From Streptomyces sp. R44 (lineage in GTDB: Bacteria > Actinomycetota > Actinomycetes > Streptomycetales > Streptomycetaceae), in contig NZ_CP163444.1 in the NCBI RefSeq assembly GCF_041053105.1, positions 7,100,501 through 7,164,500 of the forward strand: 64,000 nucleotides of DNA, in the 5' to 3' direction. The notes beneath the pieces are model-generated. The model had not been told where the DNA came from, ran no database searches, and was given only the letters and a program-made list of their open reading frames with translations. The translations under genes and the position numbers were made by a program. The stretch's first letter is position 1, and each line of letters opens with the position of its first letter. Positions 8,322 to 19,807 of the stretch are shown here, in pieces.

Positions 8322-9326
8322 TCAGCCGCGGTGCCGGTGCAGGGCGACGTGCACGGTGTCGAGGGCCTGGACGAGCGCGGCGCGGGCGGCATCCGTGTCG
8401 CGGAGCGGATCGAGCACCATGAAGCCGTGGATCGTCCCGTGGTAGCGCATGGAGACCACCGGCACCCCGGCCGCCCGGAGCTTCGTCGCGTACGCCTCGC
8501 CCTCGTCGCGCACCACGTCGGCCTCGCTGGTCACCACCAGCGCCGGCGGGAGGCCGGTGAGCTGCTCCAGGGACGCCCGCAGCGGTGACGCGGTGGCCTG
8601 GCTCCGCTGCCGTACGTCGGGCAGGTACTGGTCCCAGAACCAGCGCATGGTCTCGCGGCCGAGGAAGTAGCCGTCGGCGAACTCCTCGTACGACGGGGTG
8701 TCGCAGCCGGCGTCGGTGACCGGGCAGAGCAGCACCTGCTGCCGCAGCCGCACCCCTCCCCGCTCCTTGGCGAGCAGGGTCAGGGCCGCCACCAGGTTGC
8801 CGCCCGCCGAGTCGCCCACGGCGGCCATCCGGCTGCCGTCCAGGCCGATCTCGCCGCCCCGCTCGCAGATCCAGCGTGCGACCGCGTAGCACTGCTCGAC
8901 GGCGACCGGATACCGCGCCTCGGGGGCGCGCTCGTAGTCGACGAAGACGACGGCCGCGTCCGCGCCGAGGGCGAAGGCCCGCACCAGGCGTTCATGGGTG
9001 CCGGCGTCGCCCAGGGTCCAGCCGAGGCCGTGCAGGAACAGCACGACGGGGAGCTCGCCGACGCTGTCGGCGGGCCTGACCACCTGCACCCGTACGTGAC
9101 CGGTCGGCCCGCCCGGCAGTGCGAGCCACTCCGTGGAGGTGGCTGTCTCGTCGAGACGGTCGACGGGGTCGGGGACGTCGTTCCGCTGGAGACGCGCCAG
9201 GTCCAGACGGGCCTGCTCCGGGTCCGTGCCGGGCGCCGACGGCGGGCAGGCGTGCCGGGCCACGAAGGCGCGGGTGGGGTGGTCGAGGACCGGCATCCGG
9301 GCGGACGAAGGGGCGAAGTCGGTCAC
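8322..9326 (-). CDS. Alpha/beta hydrolase, HSL-family esterase (paralogue of 1916-2869)
   Basis: A 334-residue HSL esterase with HGLGW in the oxyanion region, the GDSAGG nucleophile elbow, the acid-bearing DVVRDEGEAYA segment and the His of TIHGF. The GTG start at 9326 was chosen for its GCAGGAG site seven bases upstream; the longer frame to 9551 lacks one. It is convergent with the STAND regulator, with only 13 bases between the stops. Similarity to 1916-2869 runs across the whole catalytic domain (WFWDQY, TASPLRA, QLTGLPPALVVT), so a duplication is likely. Substrate unknown. Confidence 0.88.
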   Translation of the reverse strand: MTDFAPSSARMPVLDHPTRAFVARHACPPSAPGTDPEQARLDLARLQRNDVPDPVDRLDETATSTEWLALPGGPTGHVRVQVVRPADSVGELPVVLFLHGLGWTLGDAGTHERLVRAFALGADAAVVFVDYERAPEARYPVAVEQCYAVARWICERGGEIGLDGSRMAAVGDSAGGNLVAALTLLAKERGGVRLRQQVLLCPVTDAGCDTPSYEEFADGYFLGRETMRWFWDQYLPDVRQRSQATASPLRASLEQLTGLPPALVVTSEADVVRDEGEAYATKLRAAGVPVVSMRYHGTIHGFMVLDPLRDTDAARAALVQALDTVHVALHRHRG

Positions 9327-9477
9327 ACACGGTCTCCTGCCGGGAGGGCCTGAAGCGAAGGGGCGGTTCGGTGCGCACCGGGCGCTGGTCGAGCGGCGGG
9401 GCGCGGTGCGGCGGCCGCCGGGCCGGGGCACTGCCGCCGCGGGCGCGGGGTGGCCGGCGCGGCTCCGAGCGGGGACC

Positions 9478-11597
<2,120 letters not shown>

Positions 11598-11637
11598 CGC
11601 CCCACCCGCCGGTTCGCACCGGGTGAGCGCGGGGCCG

Positions 11638-11671
11638 CGCGGCAGCCGGGGGAACCGGCCCGGCTGCCGCG
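11638..11671. terminator. Bidirectional hairpin between convergent genes
   Basis: A perfect 13-bp stem (CGCGGCAGCCGGG with CCCGGCTGCCGCG) and an 8-base loop lie between the hydrolase stop and the convergent TetR gene. Confidence 0.75.
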
Positions 11672-11686
11672 ACGGGCGGTCCTGCG

Positions 11687-12271
11687 TCAGGGCGTTCCGT
11701 ACACCGTGTCCAGCAGGTTGCCGACGAAGGCTTCGAGGTCGTCGAGTCCGGCCGCCGTCCGGCTCGTGGGGGCCTCGGCGACCAGATGGGGAAGCGCGGC
11801 GTGCAGGGCCATGGTGACGGTGGCGGCGCGCTCCGGGGTGACGGGCAGGCCCGCACTGCGCTGGGCCTGCTCGAAGTACGCGAAGTCGGCGGCCGCGAAG
11901 GCGTCCAGGGGCGCGGCCAGCCACGGGGTCCGCGTCGCCTCGCGCTGGAGCTCCAGGAGGGCGAGCACCCGCACGCGGCCGGGACCCCGGACGTGCTCAA
12001 GGAGCGTGCGCAGCAGGTCGGCCAGACCCGCCCGGTCGACGGGCGCGGGCCGTGGGATCGCCGCGTACAGCTCGATGATGCGCTCAGCCGCGGCCCTCAA
12101 CAGCGCGTCCCGGGTGGGGAAGTAGTTCTTGGTGGTGCCGAGGGGCACATCCGCCGCGGCGTCGACGGCCCGGTGCGTCAGGCCCCGGCTGCCGGATTCC
12201 GACAGTACGTCGATGGCCGCGTCGCCCAGGCGATCCCGTCTTTCCTGATTCACCTGTCCAAAATACCTCAT
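11687..12271 (-). CDS. TetR-family transcriptional repressor
   Basis: A 194-residue protein with an N-terminal TetR helix-turn-helix (RDRLGDAAIDVLSESGSRGL then VPLGTTKNYFPTRDAL, the YF hinge) and an all-helical ligand-binding domain. The ATG at 12271 is used because it falls inside the operator repeats and the extra residues to 12283 add nothing family-like. No ribosome-binding site is evident, so the message may be nearly leaderless. It is divergent from the membrane-anchored hydrolase. Three palindromes in the shared promoter predict autorepression and repression of that hydrolase. Confidence 0.87.
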   Translation of the reverse strand: MRYFGQVNQERRDRLGDAAIDVLSESGSRGLTHRAVDAAADVPLGTTKNYFPTRDALLRAAAERIIELYAAIPRPAPVDRAGLADLLRTLLEHVRGPGRVRVLALLELQREATRTPWLAAPLDAFAAADFAYFEQAQRSAGLPVTPERAATVTMALHAALPHLVAEAPTSRTAAGLDDLEAFVGNLLDTVYGTP

Positions 12272-12322
12272 CCGTGGTACCACAGAAGAGGTACTACGGA
12301 TGGGGTACCACAGATGAGGTAC
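12264..12322. promoter_or_regulatory. Triple palindromic operator for the TetR repressor
   Basis: Three 17-18-bp imperfect palindromes of the form GTACCnC-n4-GAGGTAC occur at 12264-12280 (inverted reading), 12277-12294 and 12305-12322. The first two overlap. They cover the TetR start and end 28 bases before the divergent ATG at 12351, which is ideal for blocking both promoters. Confidence 0.7.
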
Positions 12323-12350
12323 TTCGGGATGGAACGGGGGAGTGGTCGCG

Positions 12351-13484
12351 ATGGCCGTGGGCTATCTGGTGACGGTCGTGCTGGCCGCACTGATCGTGGT
12401 GTTCTGCCTGGTGCGCATCCGGGGGCCGAAACCCCTCTTCTTCTTCAGTTACCGGCTCGGTCTGGTCTTCAACGAGATGCCGTTCGTCGTCCTCTACGCG
12501 CTGGCCGCGTCGACGGCGCTCGCCTTCGCGGAAGGCGACATCGCCACCGCTGCCGACCGGGCGGCCGTCGGGCTGGCGGTCGTCTCGGCCGCCGGGCTCG
12601 TCGTGGTCGCCCGGCGCGGGATGCGGACGGCGACCGTGGTCCGGGGCGCGCTGGACGAGGCGCTCGGCGCCGGTACGGCCACGCGGCGCCGGCCGCCACT
12701 GGCACGCATCCTGCTCAGGCCGTTCTTCCGGCGCCGCGGTGACGTCAGGCGCGTGGGCAACCTCGGCTACGGCGACGCCGGCCGCCGCAACCTCCTCGAC
12801 GTCTACCACCACCGCTCCCGCCCCCAGGGCGGTGCCGTACTGATCCACTTCCACGGCGGCCACTACGACCAGGGACGGAAGAGCACCCAGTCGCTGCCCC
12901 TGCTCCACCGGCTCGCGAGCCGGGGCTGGGTCTGCATCAGCGCCAACTACCGTCTGCGGCCAGCCTTCTCCCACCCGGCCCATCTGATCGACGCGAAGAA
13001 GGTCATCGCCTGGGCGCGCGAACACGCCGAGGAGTACGGCGCGGCCCCCGGGGCGGCCGTGTTCGTGGCGGGGAGTTCGGCGGGCGGGCACATGGCGGCA
13101 CTCGCCGCCCTCACCCCCGGCGAACCCGCGTACCAGCCCGGTTTCGAGGAGGCGGACACCTCCGTGACCGCCGCCATCGCGCTCAACGGCTACCTCGGGA
13201 CCTACTTCGACGGCGACCCGGCGACCTCGCCGGTGAACCTCGCCCGCCCGGACGCGCCCCCCTTCCTCATCGCCCACGGCGACCTCGACGAACTGGTCGA
13301 CACCGAGAACCCCAAGGCCCTCGTCGGCGCCCTGCGCGCCGTCTCCACCTCACCGGTCGTGTACGCCGAACTCCCCGGCGCACACCACGCCTTCGACCTC
13401 CTCCACTCCTTCCGCTTCGAGGCGCTCATCGACGGCATCGAGGACTTCGCCGCGTGGGTGAGGGCGAGGGAGAAGCCGCTCTAG
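12351..13484 (+). CDS. Membrane-anchored alpha/beta hydrolase (esterase/lipase-like)
   Basis: A 377-residue protein. The N-terminus carries a hydrophobic helix (GYLVTVVLAALIVVFCL) and a second hydrophobic region around residues 45-95. The catalytic domain follows with HFHGGHY (oxyanion HGG), the nucleophile GSSAGG, the acid HGDLDELV and the His in GAHHAF. The ATG at 12351 was preferred over GTG 12342 because GGGGGAG is then correctly spaced. It is regulated, by inference, by the divergent TetR protein. An envelope or membrane-lipid substrate would fit the anchors, but none is proven. Confidence 0.82.
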   Translation: MAVGYLVTVVLAALIVVFCLVRIRGPKPLFFFSYRLGLVFNEMPFVVLYALAASTALAFAEGDIATAADRAAVGLAVVSAAGLVVVARRGMRTATVVRGALDEALGAGTATRRRPPLARILLRPFFRRRGDVRRVGNLGYGDAGRRNLLDVYHHRSRPQGGAVLIHFHGGHYDQGRKSTQSLPLLHRLASRGWVCISANYRLRPAFSHPAHLIDAKKVIAWAREHAEEYGAAPGAAVFVAGSSAGGHMAALAALTPGEPAYQPGFEEADTSVTAAIALNGYLGTYFDGDPATSPVNLARPDAPPFLIAHGDLDELVDTENPKALVGALRAVSTSPVVYAELPGAHHAFDLLHSFRFEALIDGIEDFAAWVRAREKPL

Positions 13485-13746
13485 AGGCGTCGGTGTCCGC
13501 CGTGGCCGACGGGGCGTGGAACGCGGTCGGCCGGCGGCGTCTCCGGGGCGGGTGACCCGGGCCGTCGACGGGCGACCGGCGTCCGTTACAGTGCGGTCTG
13601 CTCCGAACGTACGGAGCGCACAGCGCACTGCGCCGCTCCCGGGCGGCGGGCACGGCTTCGGCGGGTCGGTACCCGCCTCGCACACCCGTCGTCCTCGGCC
13701 GGCGTGGAGGACGCGGCCGCGAGCCGCGTGGGTGAATGGGGTGGGT

Positions 13747-14574
13747 ATGGCCGGACATCGGCTTTCCAAGAAGCGTCGCTACATCGCCGCGACCGCGGGA
13801 TGCGCCGTCGCCGTCGTGGGTGCCGTCGTCGCGGCGCAGACCTCGATGGCGGCCACGGTCTGGCCCGCCCAGAAGACCTTCACCGGCCGGGCGTTCGACA
13901 CCTGCACGGCCCCTTCCCTCGCCGCCATGAAGGCGTGGAACACCGGCTTCTACGGAGCCGCCGCGGTGTACGTCGGAGGAAAGAACCGCGGCTGCTCCCA
14001 GCCGAACCTCACCGCGTCCTGGACGAAGTCGGTCAGCGCCATGGGCTGGAAGCTCATCCCGATCTACGTCGGCGCCCAGCCGCCCTGCCAGACCAGCTCC
14101 AATCCCGAGAGGCTCACGGCCTCGACGGCGGCGTCCCTCGGCGTGACGGACGCCAACGACGCGGTCGCCAAGGCGTCGGCGCTCGGCATGAAGGCCGGCA
14201 GCCCGATCTTCCTCGACATGGAGCCGTACGACATCACGAACAAGGCGTGCAACGACGCCGTGCTGACGTACGTGCGCTCCTTCACCAGGACGCTGCGCGC
14301 CAAGACCTACCGCGGCGGCTACTACGGCTTCTCCAGCTCCAGCGCCAAGGCCGTCGCCACCGCGACCGACCGCACCGACCTGCCGGGCAACCTCTGGTAC
14401 GCGCTGTGGGACAAGCAGTACACCACCACCGCCGACTGGCCCTGGGGCGCCACCCAGTACACCAACCACAGCCGCGGCCACCAGTACCTGGTCAACAGCA
14501 GGGAGACCCGGGGCGGCTACACCCTCACCGTCGACCAGGACGCCTGGGACGGCCCCGTCGCCCTCATCGGCTGA
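13747..14574 (+). CDS. Secreted DUF1906 (glycoside-hydrolase-like, Rv2525c-type) protein
   Basis: A 275-residue protein with a cationic start (MAGHRLSKKRR), a hydrophobic signal core and an SMAAT cleavage-like site near residue 37. The mature part opens with FDTCTAPSLAAMKAW and contains IPIYVGAQ, IFLDMEPYD and GGYYGFSSS, the TIM-barrel motifs of the DUF1906 family, including the Asp/Glu pair on strand 4. Family members are exported and thought to act on the cell wall or extracellular glycans. The signal has no twin-Arg pattern in the right place. A hairpin follows the stop. Confidence 0.87.
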   Translation: MAGHRLSKKRRYIAATAGCAVAVVGAVVAAQTSMAATVWPAQKTFTGRAFDTCTAPSLAAMKAWNTGFYGAAAVYVGGKNRGCSQPNLTASWTKSVSAMGWKLIPIYVGAQPPCQTSSNPERLTASTAASLGVTDANDAVAKASALGMKAGSPIFLDMEPYDITNKACNDAVLTYVRSFTRTLRAKTYRGGYYGFSSSSAKAVATATDRTDLPGNLWYALWDKQYTTTADWPWGATQYTNHSRGHQYLVNSRETRGGYTLTVDQDAWDGPVALIG

Positions 14575-14589
14575 CCCGAAAGACACCTC

Positions 14590-14631
14590 CTAGGGCCTGT
14601 CCGGACCCGCCCGAGCCGCGACAGGCCCTAG
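14590..14631. terminator. Bidirectional hairpin between convergent genes
   Basis: A perfect 12-bp stem (CTAGGGCCTGTC with GACAGGCCCTAG) encloses an 18-base loop. Its right arm overlaps the stop codon of the lipoprotein gene on the other strand, so it can serve both genes. Confidence 0.7.
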
Positions 14632-15179
14632 TCCCAGCAGCCGGTCCTGGCGCCGTCCGCCTCCGAACCCGCCTCGATGCGGAAGCCCGAACCGGAGGCG
14701 AACTCGGGCCCGGTCTCGTAACCCTCGAACGCGAGCTCCCGGGCGGTCATGAAGGACACCGTCAGCAGCATGGCCTCCCCGTCCCCGCCCCTGGTGAAGC
14801 ACAGCCCCGCGATCTCCTCGGGCACGGGCGGCCGCTCGGGCTGTGGCTCCAGTCTCCAGCCGTCGCGCGCCGCCGCGGTCCGGTAGTACTGGATCACCTC
14901 GGCCCTGCGGCCGGGGAAGGCGTACGTGCGCTCGGCGTACAGCCAGGCGTCCCCGCTGTCGTCGATGCAGCCGGACGTACCGTCCTCGAAACCCCGGGGG
15001 ACGGTCGCCGCCGCGGGCCTGGAGGTGAGAACGCCCTGTGATTCCAGGCCCTCGACCCGGCTCGCGGTCCCTTCGCAGCTCGTGAAGGGGGAGAGGAACG
15101 AGCAGCCGGTCAGCGCTCCGGCGGCGAGTGCGGCCGACAGCAGCGGACGGGCGAGGCGGCCCGGCCGTATGGAGAACAA
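14628..15179 (-). CDS. Secreted lipoprotein of unknown function
   Basis: A 183-residue protein read from a TTG start at 15179, which has GGGGAG eight bases upstream. The signal is short (FSIRPGRLARPLLSAALAAG) and ends in the lipobox LTGC, so Cys 22 or so should be lipidated and anchored to the outer face of the membrane. The mature part has several Cys, a Tyr-rich YAERTYAFPG stretch and no family I recognise. It is divergent from the Ser/Thr kinase across 339 bp. Confidence 0.75.
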   Translation of the reverse strand: MFSIRPGRLARPLLSAALAAGALTGCSFLSPFTSCEGTASRVEGLESQGVLTSRPAAATVPRGFEDGTSGCIDDSGDAWLYAERTYAFPGRRAEVIQYYRTAAARDGWRLEPQPERPPVPEEIAGLCFTRGGDGEAMLLTVSFMTARELAFEGYETGPEFASGSGFRIEAGSEADGARTGCWD

Positions 15180-15518
15180 CGCGACGACTCCCCGATCGAT
15201 GGTGGACGGATGACGGCGCCGGCGGCCGGCGGCATCCGCCGGACAGTATGAGGGCGCTTCGTCGGACCGGGGAAGCGCCGGACTCGTGGGCGACACCCTC
15301 GGCCGTGGCCCCTTCCCGCGCACCAGCCCGTCGCGTGCTTGCAGAGGCGGAGCCCGCGTCCGTCCTGATCTCGGGTGAGATGTCATGCTGACCACGGCTG
15401 TTGGGCGGCGGAATCGGCGCGGAGAGCCGGGCCGTGCGCACTCGCACATGCGCGAACCCCTACCCTGGTGCCCGCCACACGGCGTCTTTCGAACAGTGCG
15501 ACGAACGGGATGTGACAG
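15180..15518. other. Divergent intergenic region without a gene
   Basis: The 339 bp between the lipoprotein and the kinase should hold both promoters. I found no convincing -35/-10 pair, inverted repeat or small ORF in it. Confidence 0.5.
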
Positions 15519-17270
15519 GTGACGGGGGCGAACGGCGCGGATCTGGTCGGCGAGGTTCTGGGCGGTCGATACCGCGTGACCGCGATGATCGGCCGCGGTG
15601 GAATGGGCGTGGTCGCCCGGGCGGTGGACCAGTTGCTGAACCGCGAGGTCGCCGTCAAGGTCCTGCGGGCCTACACCGACGCCTCGCCGGCCGAACTGGC
15701 CGATCTGCGGGTCCGGATGCAGCGGGAGGCGCAGGCCGCCGCCCGGGTCCGGCACAGCGGTGTGGTCACGGTGCACGACGTGGTCGAGGAGCGGGGGCTG
15801 CCGGTCATCGTCATGGAGCTGGTCGAGGGGCCCTCCCTCGACGACGTACTGGCGGAGCGCGGGTCGCTGGAGCCGCGCGAAGCGGCCGCGATCGGCGCGA
15901 AGCTGATGGACGCGCTCGACGCCGCCCACCGGGCCGGGGTCCTCCACCGGGACGTCAAGCCCGGCAACGTCCTCCTCGAACCGGGCGGCCGGGTCGTGCT
16001 CACCGATTTCGGCATCGCCAGCATGGAGACCTCCGGCGACGAGGCCCTGGCCAAGCTGACCCAGAGCGGTCAGATCGTCGGCTCCCTCGACTATCTGCCG
16101 CCGGAGCGCGCACAGGGCCAGGTGCCGGGTGCCGCCTCGGACATCTGGGCACTCGGCATGACGCTGTACGCGGCCGTGGAGGGCGCCGCGCCGTTCCGCC
16201 GTACGTCGGTGTGGTCGACGCTCGCGGCGATCGTCGGCGAACCGCTGCCGGAGCCCCGGCGCGCCGGACCGCTCACCCCGGTGCTGCGGGCGCTGATGGC
16301 CAAGGACCCGCTGCAGCGGCCCGACGCCGGGCAGGCGCGCGAGATGCTGGAGGCGGTCGCCGGGGGCGGTGCGGTGGACCTCGCGGCGGCACCGGCGCCC
16401 CAGCCGGTGACCCCGCCGGGCTTCGGCCCCGCCCTGGCCGCGCCGTACTCCCCGCCGCCCCCGCAGCCCGTCGCTCCCTATCTGCCGCCGCCCGGCGCGT
16501 ATGCCGCCCCGCCGCCGCCGGCGGGGGCCGGGCAGCCGGGCGGGGTGCCCGCCGCGGCCGCCGGGCGGCTCAGCCGTTCCGAGACCCGTGCCACGACGGT
16601 ACGGGCCCGGCGCACCCGCACCATCGCCGCGGCGGCCGCCGCGACCGTCCTCGTCTGCGGCGGAGTCGCCTACGCCCTGATGGACACGCGGGGCGACGGG
16701 GGCGACGGCTCCGACACCGCCCTTCCCACGGCGAGCACCTCCACCGGCGGGGGCATGCCCGGCGCGGGCGGCACGACCGACGGCCCGACCTCCCCGGGGG
16801 ACCTGACGTCCCTCCGTCCCGGCGAGACGGCGTCCACCACCCCCGGCGAGACGCCGTCCGGCCCGCCCTCGAAGAAGGGTGAGGACCCGAGTAAGGGCTC
16901 CGCGTCGGCGTCTCCCGGCGCCGGAGGCGGCCGGCCGGCCGGCTCCCCGTCGGCCTCGCCGAAGGCGACGCCCAGCGCCACCGTGAAGGAGCCCACGCCG
17001 GTGTCGACGGCGTGCACCGGCTGGGCCCACTCGAACCGCAGCGACGGCTACGGCCGCGCGTCCCAGAACACCCATCTCTACGCCGGGCCGTACGCGGAGT
17101 GCTCCTACGTGACCGAGCTCAACTCCGGGACGAAGGTCTACTACCACTGCTACATCACCAACGCCCACGGCAACAAGTGGATCTACGCCCGCATCGCGGG
17201 CACGGAGACCGAAGGCTGGGTGTTCGGCGACAAGTCCACCCTGGACAGCGGCACGCTCGCCCGCTGCTGA
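15519..17270 (+). CDS. Membrane-anchored Ser/Thr protein kinase (PknB-like) with extracellular domain
   Basis: A 583-residue protein. The kinase domain (residues 15-275) has the glycine loop IGRGGMG, the VAVKVL Lys, the catalytic HRDVKPGNVLL, DFGIAS and a PPER P+1 loop. A Pro-rich linker (about 290-350) leads to one membrane helix (IAAAAAATVLVCGGVAYAL). The outside part has a Gly/Thr/Ser/Pro-rich stalk and ends in a compact Cys-containing domain of about 90 residues (YGRASQNTHLYAGPY, CYITNAHGNKW, GWVFGDKS) that looks like an SH3-type sensor. There are no PASTA repeats. The GTG start at 15519 was taken from the frame. Substrates unknown. Confidence 0.9.
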   Translation: MTGANGADLVGEVLGGRYRVTAMIGRGGMGVVARAVDQLLNREVAVKVLRAYTDASPAELADLRVRMQREAQAAARVRHSGVVTVHDVVEERGLPVIVMELVEGPSLDDVLAERGSLEPREAAAIGAKLMDALDAAHRAGVLHRDVKPGNVLLEPGGRVVLTDFGIASMETSGDEALAKLTQSGQIVGSLDYLPPERAQGQVPGAASDIWALGMTLYAAVEGAAPFRRTSVWSTLAAIVGEPLPEPRRAGPLTPVLRALMAKDPLQRPDAGQAREMLEAVAGGGAVDLAAAPAPQPVTPPGFGPALAAPYSPPPPQPVAPYLPPPGAYAAPPPPAGAGQPGGVPAAAAGRLSRSETRATTVRARRTRTIAAAAAATVLVCGGVAYALMDTRGDGGDGSDTALPTASTSTGGGMPGAGGTTDGPTSPGDLTSLRPGETASTTPGETPSGPPSKKGEDPSKGSASASPGAGGGRPAGSPSASPKATPSATVKEPTPVSTACTGWAHSNRSDGYGRASQNTHLYAGPYAECSYVTELNSGTKVYYHCYITNAHGNKWIYARIAGTETEGWVFGDKSTLDSGTLARC

Positions 17271-17803
17271 GACCCCGGGCCGACTGTCGTACGCGAGGTA
17301 GCCGATCGTCCGCTCTCACCGTCGGTTACCGGCCAGTTGTGGGTGAGGCGGCCGGAACCGCCGCGGATCCGTTCGCCGGAGCGAGGTCCGAGGAGTCCGT
17401 ACGGACCCGGGCCGGGGCGGGGCCCGAGGCCGCCCGCACCCCTTGGGGGCCGGCCCGCCCGCACCGTTCCCGGGGATTCCGGTCGGGGGCGGTTTCCGCG
17501 CAGGGCGGGGGCGTGCAGACGCCTCCGCCCTCTTCCGTTCCGGCCCTTCGGCGACTCCTCCGGGCCACGGCGTCGACTTTCGGCCGATCATTCTCGGCCT
17601 GTCGTACGAGGGTCGATACCAGACGGGCCCGCTCTACGGGTAAGTTTGTCAACTGCGCACCGCACATGAACGGTTGACGACTACAGTGTGTGGCTGATGA
17701 TCATCGGTAGGCTCATCGAACGTCTGTAGAACACCTCCCCCGTAGACCCCCTGCAGAACTCCCCCGCAGTACGCCGATTCCTGGGCACGTACCAAGGACA
17801 CTC
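17271..17803. other. Long intergenic region before the conservon
   Basis: There is no supported gene in these 533 bp. The last 160 bp are less GC-rich and hold an inverted repeat (GTCAAC at 17648-17653, GTTGAC at 17673-17678) and a TGATGATCATCG palindrome around 17695-17706, plausible promoter or operator sequences for the conservon. The first 350 bp show nothing recognisable. Confidence 0.45.
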
Positions 17804-19801
17804 ATGTCTCAACTTCGCGCACCCGCCTCGCGGTCCGAACGACGCGAGGGCGGGCGGCACGGCCGGCCAGGCGCCCGCTCCGCCACCGGCACCCACAGCA
17901 ACCCCCCGGCGCAGGCCTCCGCGCCCCTTCCCGCGGAAGCCCGCATACGCCCCCAACTTCTGCGCACGTCCGTGCTCCCCGCCGTCGCGGTGGCCCTCGG
18001 CGGGGCGGCGGCCGTCCTCTTCACCATCCGCTCCACGGGAGCCAGCCCCACCCCCGGCCTCTGGGCCGCGCTCACCGGAGCCGCCGCCCTCACCGTGGCC
18101 TCCGTGACCGCCGCCGCGCTCGGCGCGGACCGGGCCGCCAAGTCCGTCCTCGACCGCTGCAACTCCCTGCGCCGCGCCAGCGCCCGCGGTCAGAGCGAAC
18201 TCCGGACGGTCGTCGAACAGTTGCGCAGGGGAGAAGGTCCCCCGCCCCGCCCCGCGCAGCCGACCACGCCCACCCCGGGTGACGAGTTCGACCTGCTGTC
18301 CCAGGAGCTGACGCGCTCTCACGAGGCCGCCGTCGCGGCCGTCGTGCAGGCCTCCCGGCTCTCCAGCAGCGTCGGAAACGAACAGAAGGTCGAGGTCTTC
18401 GTCAACCTCGCCCGGCGCCTGCAGTCCCTGGTCCACCGCGAGATCCAGCTCCTCGACGAGCTGGAGAACGAGGTCGAGGACCCGGAGCTGCTCAAGGGCC
18501 TGTTCCACGTCGACCACCTGGCCACCCGCATCCGCCGCCACGCCGAGAACCTCGCCGTGCTCGGCGGCGCCATCTCCCGCCGCCAGTGGTCGAACCCGGT
18601 CACCATGACCGAGGTGCTGCGCTCCTCCATCGCCGAGGTCGAGCAGTACCCGCGCGTGAAGCTCGTACCCCCGATCGACGGTACGCTCCGGGGCCATGCC
18701 GTGGCCGACGTCATCCACCTCCTCGCCGAACTCGTCGAGAACGCGACGCTGTTCTCCGCGCCGCACACCACCGTGCTGCTGCGCGCCCAGTACGTCACGG
18801 CGGGCCTCGCGATCGAGGTCGAGGACCGGGGCCTGGGCATGCCCGTCACCGAGCAGAACAAGATGAACGCCCTGCTCGCCGATCCCGACCAGGTCAACGT
18901 CGCGCACCTGCTCCAGGACGGTCGCATCGGCCTCTTCGTCGTCTCGGCGCTCGCCCGCCGGCACGGCATCGCCGTACGCCTCCAGTCCAACATCTACGGC
19001 GGCGTCCAGGCCGTCCTCGTGCTCCCGCAGGGCCTCCTCGGCTCCGACCCCGAGGGCCTCGCCCAGCACGAGCGCCAGACCGCCGCCACCGCCGGCTCGG
19101 CGGCGATCCCGCCCGGCCAGGTGCAGATCCAGCCCCAGGGCCGGCCCGCGGCCACCGCCCCGACGCAGACCCCGAGCCACCCCACCCCGGCGCCGAGCCC
19201 CGTCCCGGCGCACACTCCCGGCCACACCCCGGCCCAGGCTCCGACCCCCACGCCGAGCCAGGCGCCGGCCCCGGTCGCGGCGCACGCCCAGGGCCACGTC
19301 TCCGGTCACGTCTCCGGCCCCCCGCAGACGCCCGCGCAGGCCTCCCTGAGCGGAACGGCCGCCACCGCCCCCGTACCGCAGTCCGTACCCTCGCCCTCCC
19401 CGGAGCGGGCCGCCGCCCGTCACGAGGAGACCCCCATGCCCGGCTCGCACCCGTACCTCCGTACGAGCGCGCAGCCGAGCGGGTACGGGGACCCCGGTCC
19501 CGCCCCCGCGATACCGGCCCAGCCGGCCGGATCCGAGCACATGGGCCCGCCGGACCACCTGCTCTCGCCGCTCCCCCCGGCCCCCCTCGCCGAGGACGAC
19601 GGCCGGCCCCTGCTCCCCAAGAGGCGCGCACAGGAGCACATCGTCCCGCAGCTGCGGGACGAGCCCGTGACCCGCAAGACCGAGGAGCACGCCCTGCACG
19701 ACCCGGGCCTGATGGCCGCGTTCCAGCGCGGCATCGGCCTCGCCGAATCCCAGCCCGCCCCCCATGAATCGCTGCGTCCCGGCGACGCGCACAAGGAGTA
19801 G
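17804..19801 (+). CDS. cvnA: Conservon sensor, nitrate/sulfonate-sensor-like histidine-kinase-related protein (CvnA)
   Basis: A 665-residue protein. After an Arg-rich N-terminus come two membrane helices (about 50-105), a helical dimerization region and a GHKL ATPase domain: the N box LLAELVENATLFS, EDRGLGM (G1) and GRIGLFVVSALARRHG (G2). The last 230 residues are a low-complexity Pro/Ala/His/Thr tail. A phosphorylatable H box is not obvious, as usual for CvnA proteins. In Streptomyces, CvnA works with CvnB-D as a membrane complex likened to eukaryotic G-protein systems, controlling development or antibiotic production. The next four genes are packed in order behind it. Confidence 0.88.
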   Translation: MSQLRAPASRSERREGGRHGRPGARSATGTHSNPPAQASAPLPAEARIRPQLLRTSVLPAVAVALGGAAAVLFTIRSTGASPTPGLWAALTGAAALTVASVTAAALGADRAAKSVLDRCNSLRRASARGQSELRTVVEQLRRGEGPPPRPAQPTTPTPGDEFDLLSQELTRSHEAAVAAVVQASRLSSSVGNEQKVEVFVNLARRLQSLVHREIQLLDELENEVEDPELLKGLFHVDHLATRIRRHAENLAVLGGAISRRQWSNPVTMTEVLRSSIAEVEQYPRVKLVPPIDGTLRGHAVADVIHLLAELVENATLFSAPHTTVLLRAQYVTAGLAIEVEDRGLGMPVTEQNKMNALLADPDQVNVAHLLQDGRIGLFVVSALARRHGIAVRLQSNIYGGVQAVLVLPQGLLGSDPEGLAQHERQTAATAGSAAIPPGQVQIQPQGRPAATAPTQTPSHPTPAPSPVPAHTPGHTPAQAPTPTPSQAPAPVAAHAQGHVSGHVSGPPQTPAQASLSGTAATAPVPQSVPSPSPERAAARHEETPMPGSHPYLRTSAQPSGYGDPGPAPAIPAQPAGSEHMGPPDHLLSPLPPAPLAEDDGRPLLPKRRAQEHIVPQLRDEPVTRKTEEHALHDPGLMAAFQRGIGLAESQPAPHESLRPGDAHKE

Positions 19802-19807
19802 ATCACC

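Noticed and set aside
17316..17677. Overlapping short ORFs in the pre-conservon intergenic region
   Set aside because: Arg/Pro-rich translations on all frames with no supporting motif.
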